From: Isoetes taiwanensis | Lineage: Eukaryota; Streptophyta; Lycopodiopsida; Isoetales; Isoetaceae | NCBI GenBank assembly: GCA_021234155.1 | Contig: JAJEKV010000053.1 | Span: 6,168,488 to 6,232,487 of the forward strand | Direction: 5' to 3' | DNA: 64,000 bases | Shown: in pieces, positions 44,395 to 56,001 of the stretch | Position numbering within the stretch: the first letter of the stretch is position 1 | Layout: the number at the start of each line of letters is the position of its first letter | Notes under the pieces: generated by a model | Told to the model about the DNA's origin: nothing | The model's input: the letters and a program-made list of their open reading frames with translations, nothing else | The model's database searches: none | Made by a program: the position numbers and the translations under genes

Positions 44395-46733
44395 CAGGTA
44401 ACCAAGACTTCATCTCTTAGAAGTATTATTTCAGAATTGGTGACTTGAAGATATGATTATAGACAATCACTCTTATACTTTGAGGAAGATCTACATATTG
44501 GTGAGATCCTTCCTTTTTGGATTATCCATATATACAAAGCATTCGATTGAAGTAAAACTTGGAGATGTGTGTGAACAGATTAGCTTGCATAAGTTTGTAG
44601 GTTGATGCTGGAATGATAAGCATGCATGGTTTGTGGGCTAATGATGTACTTGCGAAGAAATCGTTTAAAACATGTATTGACCTGTATGAACAGGCACAGT
44701 TCTGTAAAAACATGCCAAAGGTCTTTATTAAATTTAGTATTTTGGTCTTTTGATTCATAAAAGTCATTTTTGCTGTTCAAGACTTATAAGATTAGGCTAG
44801 TTTTGTATGTCTTGATAAGTATCATGGACCATGGATATGGAGTACCATCTTGGATTAGCCTAGTCCATGTATGGCTGGATAAGTCTACCAAGGGATTGAC
44901 CGAGGTAGATAGTCATGCTAGTATGGCTTTTGTCTGAAGCTAGTTTGGGCGGGTTTTTTTTAGATACTTCCATTCATTGGTTTTACCAATGTTGCTCTTA
45001 TCCATTGGTCAATGGTACAACAAGCAGACTCTTATTCTTTCTCTATATTATGATCTACAAAGTTGAGATGTTGAGTATTTTATATCTCATACATGTTTGC
45101 ATGTTGTGGATTTACATTTGTACAGGTAAATCAAATACTTGAGATGATATTTCATAATGAGGTGCCATTCGACCTCATTTCGAGTAAATCAAATGTTCCA
45201 AAATGGCGTTGGTAATGATGTACTCTTGACCTCCTTTCTTGAACATCTTTTGAATTATGATGAACAAGAGCATAGTGCTCATATATATATGGGATAATTT
45301 TCCTTATATGGGATAATTTCCCTTTAAGGCCATGTGGCAAAAAATCTCAAGAGCATAGTGCTCAAACATACAAGGGATAATTTCCCTTTAAGGCCATTTG
45401 GCCTAAAACTCTCAATTGCCATTTATGGACCGAGTTACAGGAAATTTCAGCATGCTCTAAATAGCAGGAACTGAGTACAAACAAATATTCTTCAAAGCTT
45501 AAATGAGCATATGAAGTGTTACAAGAAATTGAAGCACATGTACAGAGGTATTTTTGTGCATTTTTCAATTATTCATATTTAAGTTAATTGTAATTATAGG
45601 GTAAGACATGACCCCTGCTGTAATAGTAGGGTCATGTCCGCCCTATGATTACTATGACAAGCAGTGGTCTGTCCTATCCTACGGTTGGAGGTAGGATTTT
45701 TTTTTATTGTGATTAAATGATATTCCAAGATGGCTACATGCATGTGCAAGCACGTACGTGGTGGAGCATGTGCCATATTCACAAAACTTGTTGTGCACAT
45801 TTTCAATGCAAACCGCTGCAGTCTTAGGTTCGTGTTGTATCAAAGGCTAAAAAACTATAAGTGAATACAGTCATGGAGCAAGCTGGCCCATAGGAATTAT
45901 CTAAATTGTGCAAGGTAACTGTATTCTTGAAAAAACATCTAGCTTGGCAGTATTTTTGGATCTGGTTGTGTTGTAAGTATTTGTGCACTAAAGTATTTTT
46001 TTTCCATAGAAAACTAGTACACATATAGAGGATGGACAATGCATCTAAGTCACATTCATGGCAACAATGTTTGAGTACATAAATGGAGAAAAGCTTCTTT
46101 CCTTTTGAAGAATATAAGAATATATTAAACCACTAGAATGCAATCAAGTACAATGATAAGTGTGGTGCTAAGAAATGAAGCGCCCATCATGATCCACAAT
46201 CTGTAGGAATGTCGACCAAATTTCCCTCTTAACTGTGCCAGACAAGCTTGAGACTTGGTACGCCTGCCACAACTTATGCCTCAAGATCGGAACCAACCGA
46301 AAAGGGCTAAGCACTGCATTCTGAAAGACCTTCGCTCTCCGTCTTTTCCAAATCAGCCACAAGCAAGACACTTCACTTTCTGATACAAGGTTATATTAGA
46401 TGTGATATGGTTCCAGGTTTCTTGATCCCGGGTTGTTGTGCACGTTTGGCAAAAATGGACCATGTAGGTTTGAAATTTTATATGTATATTAAAAAAGACA
46501 TGTCTATTTTATGGCTGATAATGGATGTAGTTATCACCATTGTGGCATCCTTTCTTCTCTTCAACGGCAAACAAGGAGAGCGCCTTTTGTCGCTTCATTT
46601 CAGGAGCACTATGATCAGGATGGCACAAACCTTGCCGATGCATAGCAAACGCTGCAGCTTTAGCATGATGAGGCGCTATGGATCGATATAAACCAGCTTT
46701 TTTCTGGACAAAGCCCACATCAAGAACACTTCT
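44395..46733 (+). repeat. 1.7-kb tandem unit 2, with a ~627-bp insertion
   Basis: It matches unit 1 and carries the 84-bp segment. At 45806 the repeat breaks off (CACATTTTCA) and resumes at 46433 (TTGTTGTGCACG). The inserted segment includes a LINE remnant. Confidence 0.93.
45806..46432 (-). mobile_element. Insertion with a truncated LINE copy (same family as 37972-39866)
   Basis: The minus-strand frame 46168-46371 (LWLIWKRRRAKVF, then IWSTFLQIVDHDGRFIS) corresponds to LVWLIWKRRW and VVDGDGRFV of the LINE ending at 39866, and the 3' end TTAATATATT...TTCTTCAAAA matches too. Only about 340 bp of LINE is present (about 46091-46432). The rest, 45806-46090, is unassigned. Confidence 0.75.
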
Positions 46734-48036
46734 CAGGTAACCAAGACCATCTCTTAGAAGTATTATTTCAGAATTGGTGACTTGAAGATATGATTACAGA
46801 CAATCACTCTTATACTTTGAGGAAGATCTACATATTGGTGAGATCCTTCCTTTTTGGATTATCCATATATACAAAGCATTCGATTGAAGTAAAACTTCGA
46901 GATGTGTGTGAACAGATTAGCTTGCATAAGTTTGTAGGTTGATGCTGGAATGATAAGCCTGCATGGTTTGTGGGCTAATGATGTACTTGCGAAGAAATCG
47001 TTTAAAACATGTATTGACCTGTATGAACAGGCACAGTTCTGTAAAAACATGCCAAAGGTCTTTATTAAATTTAGTATTTTGGTCTTTTGATTCATAAAAG
47101 TCATTTTTGCTGTTCAAGACTTATAAGATTAGGCTAGTTTTGTATGTCTTGATAAGTATCATGGACCATGGATATGGAATACCATCTTGGATTAGCCTAG
47201 TCCATGTATGGCTGGATAAGTCTACCAAGGGATTGACCGAGGTAGATAGTCATGCTAGTATGGCTTTTGTCTGAAGCTAGTTTGGGCGTCCATTCATTGG
47301 TTTTACCAATGTTGCTCTTATCCATTGGTCAATGGTACAACAAGCAGACTCTTATTCTTTCTCTATATTATGATCTACAAAGTTGAGATGTTGAGTATTT
47401 TATATCTCATACATGTTTGCATGTTGTGGATTTACATTTGTACAGGTAAATCAAATACTTGAGATGATATTTCATAATGAGGTGCCATTCGACCTCATTT
47501 CGAGTAAATCAAATGTTCCAAAATGGCGTTGGTAATGATGTACTCTTGACCTCCTTTCTTGAACATCTTTTGAATTATGATGAACAAGAGCATAGTGCTC
47601 ATATATATATGGGATAATTTTCCTTATATGGGATAATTTCCCTTTAAGGCCATGTGGCAAAAAATCTCAAGAGCATAGTGCTCAAACATACAAGGGATAA
47701 TTTCCCTTTAAGGCCATTTGGCCTAAAACTCTCAATTGCCATTTATGGACCGAGTTACAGGAAATTTCAGCATGCTCTAAATAGCAGGAACTGAGTACAA
47801 ACAAATATTCTTCAAAGCTTAAATGAGCATATGAAGTGTTACAAGAAATTGAAGCACATGTACAGAGGTATTTTTGTGCATTTTTCAATTATTCATATTT
47901 AAGTTAATTGTAATTATAGGGTAAGACATGACCCCTCTTTGTAATAGTAGGGTCATGTCCCCTCTATGATTACTATGACAAGCCATATTCACAAAAATGG
48001 TCCAATGGTCCTATCCTACGGTTAGAGGTAGGATCT

Positions 48037-48068
<32 letters not shown>

Positions 48069-48460
48069 TTGTGATTAAATGATATTCCAAGATGGCTACA
48101 TGCATGTGCAAGCACGTACGTGGTGGAGCATGTGCCATATTCACAAAACTTGTTGTGCACATTTTCAAAACTTGTTGTGCACATTTGGCAAAAATGGACC
48201 ATGTAGGTTTGAAATTTTATATGTATATTAAAAAAGACATGTCTATTTTATGGCTAATAATGGATGTAGTTATCACCATTGTGGCATCCTTTCTTCTCTT
48301 CAACAGCAAACAAGGAGAGCGCCTTCTTGTCGCTTCATTTCAGGAGCACTATGATCAGGATGGCACAAACCTTGCCGATGCATAGCAAACGCTGATGAGG
48401 CGCTATGGATCGATATAAACCAGTTTTTTTCTGGACAAAGCCCACATCAAGAACACTTCT
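46734..48460 (+). repeat. 1.7-kb tandem unit 3
   Basis: It matches unit 2 without the insertion. It has a T(~29) run at 48039-48067 and lacks the GGTTTTTTTTAGATACTT segment near 47288. Confidence 0.93.
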
Positions 48461-49015
48461 CAGGTAACCAAGACTTCATCTCTTAGAAGTATTATTTCAG
48501 AATTGGTGACTTGAAGATATGATTATAGACAATCACTCTTATACTTTGAGGACGATCTACATATTGGTGAGATCCTTCCTTTTTGGATTATCCATATATA
48601 CAAAGCATTCGATTGAAGTAAAACTTGGAGATGTGTGTGAACAGATTAGCTTGCATAAGTTTGTAGGTTGATGCTGGAATGATAAGCCTGCATGGTTTGT
48701 GGGCTAATGATGTACTTGCGAAGAAATCGTTTAAAACATGTATTGACCTGTATGAACAGGCACAGTTCTGTAAAAACATGCCAAATGTCTTTATTAAATT
48801 TAGTATTTTGGTCTTTTGATTCATAAAAGTCATTTTTGCTGTTCAAGACTTATAAGATTAGGCTAGTTTTGTATGTCTTGATAAGTATCATGGACCATGG
48901 ATATGGAGTACCATCTTGGATTAGCCTAGTCCATGTATGGTCGGATAAGTCTACAAAGGGATTGACCGAGGTAGATAGTCATGCTAGTATGGCTTTTAAT
49001 AGAAGCTAGTTTGGG

Positions 49016-49016
<1 letters not shown>
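48461..49016 (+). repeat. 1.7-kb tandem unit 4, partial
   Basis: It covers the first ~555 bp of the unit and ends at AAGCTAGTTTGGG, after which poly-T runs and the right subterminal part of the element begin. Confidence 0.92.
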
Positions 49017-49046
<30 letters not shown>

Positions 49047-49360
49047 CGTATTTTCTTTCTTTTTTTTTTTTTTTTTTCAGACGCGCGAATTCTTCAGATC
49101 GGCGTCGCCGAAAAATACTTTCGCGCACGCTAGCGATCTGAGGTTTCGGCGTCTTGCGATTTTTTTTTTTTTTGGCGACGCGCGGTTTTCTTGTTTGGCG
49201 TCGCCGGAAAAATTCGCGATACACTTTCGCGTTGTTTCGGCACAGACGCTGAAATCTTCCGAAACCTTTTTTTTTTTGCCGTATTTTTTACGTTTTATAC
49301 GGCAAATATGTGCCGTATCATACAATTCATACGTATTCCGTATAAAAAGTACAGCGTATT
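49017..49360. repeat. Poly-T and GC-rich subterminal region of the hAT-like element
   Basis: It has T runs of 10-25 bases and repeated GGCGTCGCCGGAAAA/GCGTCGCCGAAAAA and TTTCGCG motifs, then ATACGGCAAATA/TGCCGTATC repeats. No gene is seen. Confidence 0.7.
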
Positions 49361-49381
49361 GAACCTATCCCTGGTGGCAAG

Positions 49382-49642
49382 CATGCCGAGAATAAGCCAT
49401 CCGAAGGTAAATCTAGGAAACTGGTGGATAACCCATCGGCCCTAAAACATCCACCCATTTTAAAAGTTCTATACCCCGGAAAAACGCAATCCTAAAATCA
49501 TACCAAAAGTTTTTTTGAGTTTTGGAATATTTGAAATGTTTTTCGGTAGCTAAAATCCCTGGAACCTTAGAAAAACCAACTTGCAAAAAAATTCATTTTT
49601 TTTTTCCTCCAGATGGAAAATCCAAATTTAAACAATAGATTT
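49382..49642. other. Short interval between elements
   Basis: I see no gene or repeat that I can support. Confidence 0.5.
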
Positions 49643-52600
49643 CAGAATAGAATAGAATAGAGTAGATTTTTATCGTCCACGGCGACTCAATTGGCCTATG
49701 GGACCCAAACAAAAAGAGAGCAGCAAGCGTATTATTGTTAGGATTAAAAAACCCATGCCCAAAGGGTTTTCGAGGGAAAAACCTTAGCAGTAATAAGTAT
49801 ACTGATACACTGTACAATCGTATAAGACAATTCAATATTGTCCCCGAGAACACAACTTAGTCCGTGTATCTATAACCTCTTGGAGTTATGACCCCAACAA
49901 GCTCACGGACGTCGTATTCAATAACTCATGCAACGGCTGATCAGGCACAACTAACCGAACATTACCGTGCTCGAATATGGGCAAACGCTGGGCAGATCTG
50001 GAGGGCATGACATTCATCTTCAATGGTGCCCTAGTGGCAACATTGACAAAGCCTATCTTCCCGTGCTTCCCGAGTCCAACGCCCTATCTCAATACAGAGA
50101 TGATGTGCACCCGTGCGAATAGAAGCTATAAGTCTGCGTTTCTTCATGGGCAAATTGGTGCAAGCCTCTCGTCAGCATAGGGTTGACTTGTTGCAGATAG
50201 TGTGCCATCTTAATGTGTTTCAGAGCATCTGCATCCCAAAGCTTGCGAAGGAAACTAGCATCTAGGTACAGCTTTAGTGCATTGTGATCCTTCTTTGTCC
50301 GCACTTGCATGCATCTGTTTGCCTGTACATCCCAACGTGAGAACCACTGAGCTTGCTTGTCCTTCCAGCAGACTTTGAGGCGTTGGGGACCTATTGCTAT
50401 GACCAAAACAAGGTTAGGCAAACGTGTATCACCCATAGCGACCAACTTCTGGAAATAAATAATATGGCGTTCCAATGCAGCCCGTTGAAGTGGTAGAAAA
50501 CCTGTCTCCTGGAGTAGGATCGGGTATGGAACTATGGACATTACCCCAAGGGCTCGTGCCGAGAAGGCTTTCTGCACCTAATCGAGATCATTCCAGGTGG
50601 TGAGGGATATCATCGGACCCCACACCTCTGCCCCATACAGGAGAACCGGCTCGACCAAGGCCCTAAACAGGTGTGACTGGTGGCCCCCAGCCATACAGCT
50701 CTGCCTTGTGGCTGTTGCTTTGCATGGCATATAGTGCTTTTCAACCCGTTGTGACACGCAACCTGATGGCAGCATCCCAGTGGACGGTAGTAGAGAACTC
50801 GATCCCCAAATACTTGTACGTCAGAGCCACCTCTACATCTTGTCCCTGGTAAGTGAATGAGGGAAGCCTTAGTTGACAGGATGACGAAACTAGTAGCACC
50901 CTAGTTTTGGCCAAGTTAACTCGCATGCCAGTGAATTGGTAAAAAGTGTCAAGAGCTTCCAGGTGTCCTCTGGAGCCAGAAAGTCGACATTGTCAGCATA
51001 TATGAGTTGCCGGATTATGTGATGCATGAGATGGGCACTCGCACCCCGTGCTCAGAGAGTGAGTCTTCCAGCTGATTAATGTATAGGCCAAAGAGTGTGG
51101 GGGAGAGGGGGCAACTCTGACATACTCTAATACTACTGACTACCGGTTGTCCTGATGATGTGAAACATCTTGAGCATGCCTCTTATAGCCTGTATATTGC
51201 GTTCTGCGAGTCAACAGGGGTCCCTAGCTGCCGCAATCTGCCCCATAACTTGTCCCGGGGCACTGTGTCAAAAGCTTGTGAAATCCACAAAACAACAATA
51301 CATGTTTTGCCGGCGATTCCTGCTATCCTCAATCAGTGTGTGCAGAGTGAAGATATGATCAATGGTGGAATGCCTGGGCCGGAAGCCTGCCTGTGTCAGA
51401 GCTCGCATCTGCCTCTTGTAACAGGCCCATGGTAGACCGCTCGAGTATTCGAACCTTGAATGTGTCTGTGGGGCGTTCCCGAGACACCGACATAAATGGG
51501 TAGAAGCGACTACTCATAAACGTCTAGACGGTTTTGCCCAGTTGGTTAAGGGCATGTCGGTTAGGAACGTTTCCCCTCTTCTGCCCATATCGTCAGCCGC
51601 CGCTCAAGGATGCCAGCCAACAGTTTTGCAAAGATAAAAGAGAGCTGACCATAATAGTGCGATAGTTGGCTAGGCATTGAGGGTCACCTGCCTTGTATAT
51701 GGGCACAACCCTACTAAAGGTCCACTGCGGAGGGAAGCCTTCTTGCAATGCTTTATTGAATAGTGCCGTGAGGATAGGCACCATTGGAGGCCCAGCCCAC
51801 TTTAGAAGTTCTGCCTGCATGCCATCTAAATATACTGCCTTCCCATTATCTAGGCGTTGACATCCCCCTCTGTGATGACCAGAGCCAGGCCCATCTGTGG
51901 AGGCATTGTTGCCCGGCCCCCGAGCGAATCGTAAAGCTGTTGCAAGTACTGTACCCATTGCTCCGAGGTGATGTTCCCGGTGGGATGTACAGCCTTTCTC
52001 AATACCTTTCTCCAGAATGTCCTGGGATGCCAATCCAGGAGACCGAACATCTGTTGCTGGTGCTCTACGATGTATCTGGCTTTCTTGTTCTTGAGGAAGG
52101 AGCAGTATTGACTGATGGCCTGTGGGCAGATTGCTGCTGAAGTGTGGGGAGTTGCAGTAGTCCCTCTAGATCATGCTCAATCATCCGGGCATAGGTCTCT
52201 GCACTGTCATAATCCAGGCGCATCCGGGGCACCTGGGGTGTTGAGGCAATGGATGCACGGGGAGCCTGCCAATGTAAATGCAAGAAAAGGGGCTAGTGGT
52301 CTGAGTCCACTTCCTCGTCCCGAGTGTTTGTTCCAATGCAAAAATGGGTAACCATGTGCAGATCCTGTTCCTCTACCAGCACGTAATCCACCACACTGGA
52401 CCCGCCCCCTTGGTTCTCCTGTCTACAAATGCAGCGACTGGAAGACAACCATTGTGTCAACCTATTATAAATAACCAGGTCAAAGATACTACCCAGCAAC
52501 AACAACTGCCTGCCGTAGCGTGGAATATGATTGTCATCTGATATCCTTGACGAAGCCACCTCTGCGGGGTTCAACTGCAGGACGTCCTCTGCCAGGGGCT

Positions 52601-52670
52601 CAAATTTCGGGACCTGATCGGCTCCTCTTGTGCGTGCATAGACAAAGTAATCAAAAGTGTTTTGGGCTAG
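49643..52670 (-). mobile_element. Non-LTR retrotransposon (LINE) copy B, same family as copy A
   Basis: The 3' end (minus) is GTGGACGATAAAAAT followed by an AGAAT/CTATT pentamer repeat (49643-49666), and the preceding TTTTTCCCTCGAAAACCC region matches 11250-11280 of copy A. The element begins (5') inside the endonuclease at about 52670, so it is 5' truncated. It ends about 150 bp before the RRF 5' exon. Its internal region contains the endonuclease-RT link that is deleted in copy A. Confidence 0.85.
50089..52650 (-). pseudogene. Endonuclease/RT of LINE copy B
   Basis: Reading the minus strand: endonuclease C-terminal part 52574-52293 (SRISDDNHIPRYG, SVVDYVLVEEQD and then SDH, the catalytic DY...SDH region); linker 52283-51850 (LDYDSAETYARMIEHDLEGL, EGDVNA); RT start 51780-51593 (GFPPQWTFSRVVPIYKAGDP, NYRTIMVSS); RT core about 51440-50990 (HSTIDHIFTL, CCFVD, then LIYADNVDFLAPE, where the second catalytic Asp of YADD is Asn); 50926-50741 (VNLAKTRVLLVSSS); and 50577-50089 (QKAFSARALGVMS, LLQETGFLPLQRAALERHI). 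Frame changes separate the parts. The Asp to Asn change alone should abolish polymerisation. Confidence 0.8.
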
Positions 52671-52779
52671 TTATATTTCAGGATTAAAAATTAGAGGCCT
52701 GGATTCAGCACCTAAAAATATTCCAGAAATGATTCCTGGAATTAATGTTCCAAAGCATAGGGAAGCAAATGTCTGAATC

Positions 52780-52827
52780 GTTAACGGGTGGCTTGTAGCC
52801 GACGTGCGCTCTGCTGACCTGAGAGTG
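52780..52827 (+). promoter_or_regulatory. 5' untranslated exon of the RRF gene (end)
   Basis: GAGAGTG|GTAAGT at 52827/52828 is a strong donor, and TTATGCAG ending at 52945 is the acceptor just before the start ATG. The 5' limit of the exon is unknown. The intron would be 118 bp. Confidence 0.5.
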
Positions 52828-52949
52828 GTAAGTAGAACCTCTTCTTAAGCAAATATAAAATGTGCGTTTTATCATTCGTGACCGTAAAGCAATGTTCCAC
52901 CTATCAGGCTATCCACTGTTTTAATTTAATCGTTTCGTTATGCAGAAAG

Positions 52950-55077
52950 ATGGCGTTATGTTGTAGTTTGACCTTGTTCAAAACAAACAATGGAATATCT
53001 GTAGAGAATCACCAGCATTTGCTTCATCATGGTAAGAGTGGATTCCTATTATCGGTGGTTGGCATCTTGAATTCATGAAATGCTTATTGTGATTGCATGT
53101 TCAGGTGTAGCTCGAGCTTGTCTGCGGCCTGTCTGCCAATCTCTTAGCCACGGATTATTTCAAAGATTGACTAAACACGAAGTGAATTTAAGCACCTTCA
53201 ATGGTGAATATAAGAAAAAAAGGTGCACACAAATGAAAACCTTGGCATAAAATATATTTCCCTTCTCATTTTTCTTGCATATCTAATATTCCTGAATTCC
53301 TTCTCAGGTCATTATTTATACGGTTTGCCACAATTGAAGAGATTGAGGCTGAGAAGGAGCAGATAGAAGAAGCTGCAGTAAGTTCTTTCTGCATTTTTGG
53401 AGAAAGATTTCTTTCATTTTACGCATTTGGCATGCAGATGGAAAAGATGGAAAAGACCCTTGAGTCTGTGAAAGGGAACTTCAATACAATACGCACAGGA
53501 AGAGCAGCTCCGGCATTGCTTGACCGTCTGGAGGTGTGACGTCTTATTCTACATTATTGATGGGATGGCATCATTCACCAGCTAACAGTTTGAAGTTGCT
53601 AGTCATGAGATATAATTACGAGGACACTGGAAGTTAAAGGTTTTTTTATGGGAAGTTTGATATAGTTCTTTTAGTAACAAAAACCATTTATATGCCAGGT
53701 AGAATATTATGGAACCCCTGTGCTTTTAAAGAGCATTGCCCAGATAAGTGCACCGGATGGAAGTACATTGCTGGTTCAACCATTTGATAGATCTAGGTAA
53801 TGATGTGGGAAAGGATTGCTCTTTTTCCCATGCTTATTAGTCATTAATTGTAAAATTATTTATTTGCAGCCTGACGTCAATTGAGAAGGCCCTTTCCAAA
53901 TCTACACTTGGGGTCACGCCAAGCAATGATGGTACTGTGATACGGTTGAATATTCCTCAGCCTACCTCTGAACGAAGGAAGGTACTGCTTTTCTTTCTTA
54001 ATGGGAAGCTGATTGTATACCAGCAAAGCTTTACTTTCCCTAAACTTGTGCCTTTTATTTACACTAGTTTAATAAGCAGAAAGAGAAGTTCTTTGTATCT
54101 GATAACTTATCGCAATGCACTAATCCAGTGTAACCAAGCTCTTTATGCCTCAACCGACACTTTCCTCCTACTTTTCCTGTGGCAGAATTGGATGAGTCAT
54201 ATGCTAAAGTAGGATTTGATGGTAAATAAGATACATTGATTGGAACCATGTAGCTTATTATGCTCAATGGTTGTTTTGTTTAGTTTCCTCCTGGAATTGC
54301 CTGCGGCTTGGTCTTACACCACACCTGATTCAGTTCTAACTCTGTTGAATCTGGATGAAAAACGGGAGAGTGAGAGAAATCTAGACCAAACTTTTATTGA
54401 CAACCTGCAAATGGCCTGCCAAATATTTATAGACTGGATTTAACCAGAATGTACCAGAAATTAAGTTACTCGCATTAAAGTCGCATTAAAGCATACCAGT
54501 AGTCAATAACCTCGTTCATGTATGTAGTAGACTATGAGTTTTGACCATGATATTTTACTGATGGCAGGAGTTATTGAAGGAAGTAGCAAAGATCACAGAG
54601 GAGGGAAAGGTATAAGGTGATATGGATCCAAACCAATAAGACTTGAAAACAGTCTACATAGTATGCCATTCGATATTTCTTATTTGCAAGCTTTTCAGGT
54701 GGCAATTCGGAATGTAAGACGAGATGCAATAAAATCTTATGAGAAACTTGCAAAGGTATAATCTGCTTCCTCTGTAGTAAGAATTATTAGGGCAAATCCA
54801 CTCAAAATATGCTTTCAGGATAAGAAAATATCAGAAGACAACGCCAAGGACCTTTCAGCAGATATCCAGGTAATGCATCTTATGATAAGGAGCTCAATGG
54901 TCTTACCTGAATTTCAAATATTATTTGCAGAAATTGACAGATGAATATGTCAAGAAAGTTGATTCTATGTACACGCAAAAGGAAAAGGTCGGTGGATTTA
55001 ATGCTTTGGATGTAGTGAATGTTTTGTATGTACTGATATTGACATTATTGTCATTGCAGGAGTTGTTGAGTGTATAA
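52950..55077 (+). CDS. RRF: Organellar (plastid-type) ribosome recycling factor, 11 exons
   Basis: RRF splits post-termination ribosomes together with EF-G in plastids and mitochondria. Coding exons: 52950-53031, 53105-53222, 53308-53377, 53438-53533, 53699-53796, 53870-53981, 54568-54609, 54699-54755, 54819-54869, 54931-54987, 55060-55077. All introns are GT-AG and all junctions are in phase, giving 266 residues and stop TAA. Residues 1 to about 70 ([20 protein letters not shown]) are a Ser/Leu/basic presequence without family similarity, fitting an organelle transit peptide. The core (~185 residues, the usual RRF length) has [54 protein letters not shown] and [20 protein letters not shown], then [20 protein letters not shown]. 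No frame break is present. A 5' UTR intron is likely. The plastid-type sequence suggests a chloroplast role, but mitochondrial import cannot be excluded. Confidence 0.95.
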
Positions 55078-55690
55078 TCAAGTACTTCTCAGTTTGCTAA
55101 TGGAGCATCCCAGTAAAGCTAGATTTCGGTTAGCGTTCGGAAACCACTTTAGGTGGTAAGCTGCAACAATGAGGTATTATGAAACGCAAAGAATTTATGA
55201 GCTTGCAGATGCTATAGGACGTGGACGTGTTTATCAGTGAACCTTGGACACTCTTTGTACAGATTTTATGGCCAACGTTCATGTGGGCATGATTTTATTG
55301 CCATACTTAGTAATAGAAGAGGCATTACAATTTGTTCATTGAGGGATCATATTTTGTCCGTGAGAAACAACGATAACTCTTTGTCCATAAAGGCCGTCAT
55401 CTTAAATCCAAAACAAAGTAGCTAAGTTTAAAACCAATCAATATTGTTCAAAAGGATCACTATTACTGGCTTCAATCTCACCTGTCCTCCTGTTGCAATG
55501 GCAGGTTTTTTATGTCTTTTTGACAGGTTTCATCTTAACCCACGGAGGGTAGGCTTGTAGTTGTTTTGTGCCGTGTCGGCTTTTCAACTACTGATTGGCT
55601 TGGTTCTAAAGTAAGGTGCATCTAACATGGTTGAATGCTGGCTTGGCGTTTCTGTTGATTGTTTTCTCAATGTTGTGGAAGCAAATATTG
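55078..55690. other. RRF 3' UTR and intergenic DNA
   Basis: It follows the RRF stop. No other gene is seen. Confidence 0.5.
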
Positions 55691-55695
55691 ACTGA

Positions 55696-56001
55696 GTGGC
55701 AGATTCAATGGGATTTGGCTCCATGGGCAAGATTGAGAGTGTGCATGGATGGCTTATAATCCATGTGGCTTTGTGTCTTGATGCCCATGTTTCTAAGGAT
55801 GTTGATTGTGAAATGAAGTTCTCAAATGGAGAGATGGATCAACAGGAGTTGTCATCTTGTGTTAAACTTTTAGCAGAGAAACAGACTGAAGTACTTTGCT
55901 GCTTGACGGAAAAGCAAACATTAGAAACTAGTATTAATTTATATTTTGATGAGATTCAATATCTGAAGGAACAACTAGACCGAGCTAGAGGCAATACATA
56001 A
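55696..56001 (+). CDS. Small coiled-coil ORF, unrecognised
   Basis: This 101-codon frame has a helical, heptad-like C-terminal half (SCVKLLAEKQTEVLCCLTEK, YFDEIQYLKEQLDRARGN) of the kind seen in golgin-type coiled-coil proteins. It has no intron signals or neighbours that identify it. It could be a stray exon of a larger gene or chance. Confidence 0.3.
   Translation: MADSMGFGSMGKIESVHGWLIIHVALCLDAHVSKDVDCEMKFSNGEMDQQELSSCVKLLAEKQTEVLCCLTEKQTLETSINLYFDEIQYLKEQLDRARGNT

Larger units (their letters stand above)
40992..49373. mobile_element. 8.4-kb hAT-like non-autonomous element packed with repeats
   Basis: The ends are 13-bp inverted repeats, CAGGGATAGGTTC at 40992-41004 and its complement at 49361-49373. 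They are flanked by the 8-bp direct duplication GTGGCAAG (40984-40991 and 49374-49381). CAGGG ends with an 8-bp duplication are the hAT signature. Both subterminal regions are rich in ACGTAT/ATACG motifs (41030-41095 and 49270-49360), as expected for transposase-binding sites. Inside are homopolymer runs, a palindrome TTCGCGTACGCGAA near 41115, one inverted and four direct copies of a ~1.7-kb unit, and no transposase. It must depend on a hAT transposase elsewhere. Confidence 0.88.

Noticed and set aside
44013-48385. Repeated 97-codon frames (starting MATCMCKHV) and 81-, 75-, 68- and 62-codon frames in each unit of the 1.7-kb array
   Set aside because: They recur only because the DNA repeats, they overlap on both strands, the copy in unit 2 is broken by the insertion, and none has a protein-family motif.
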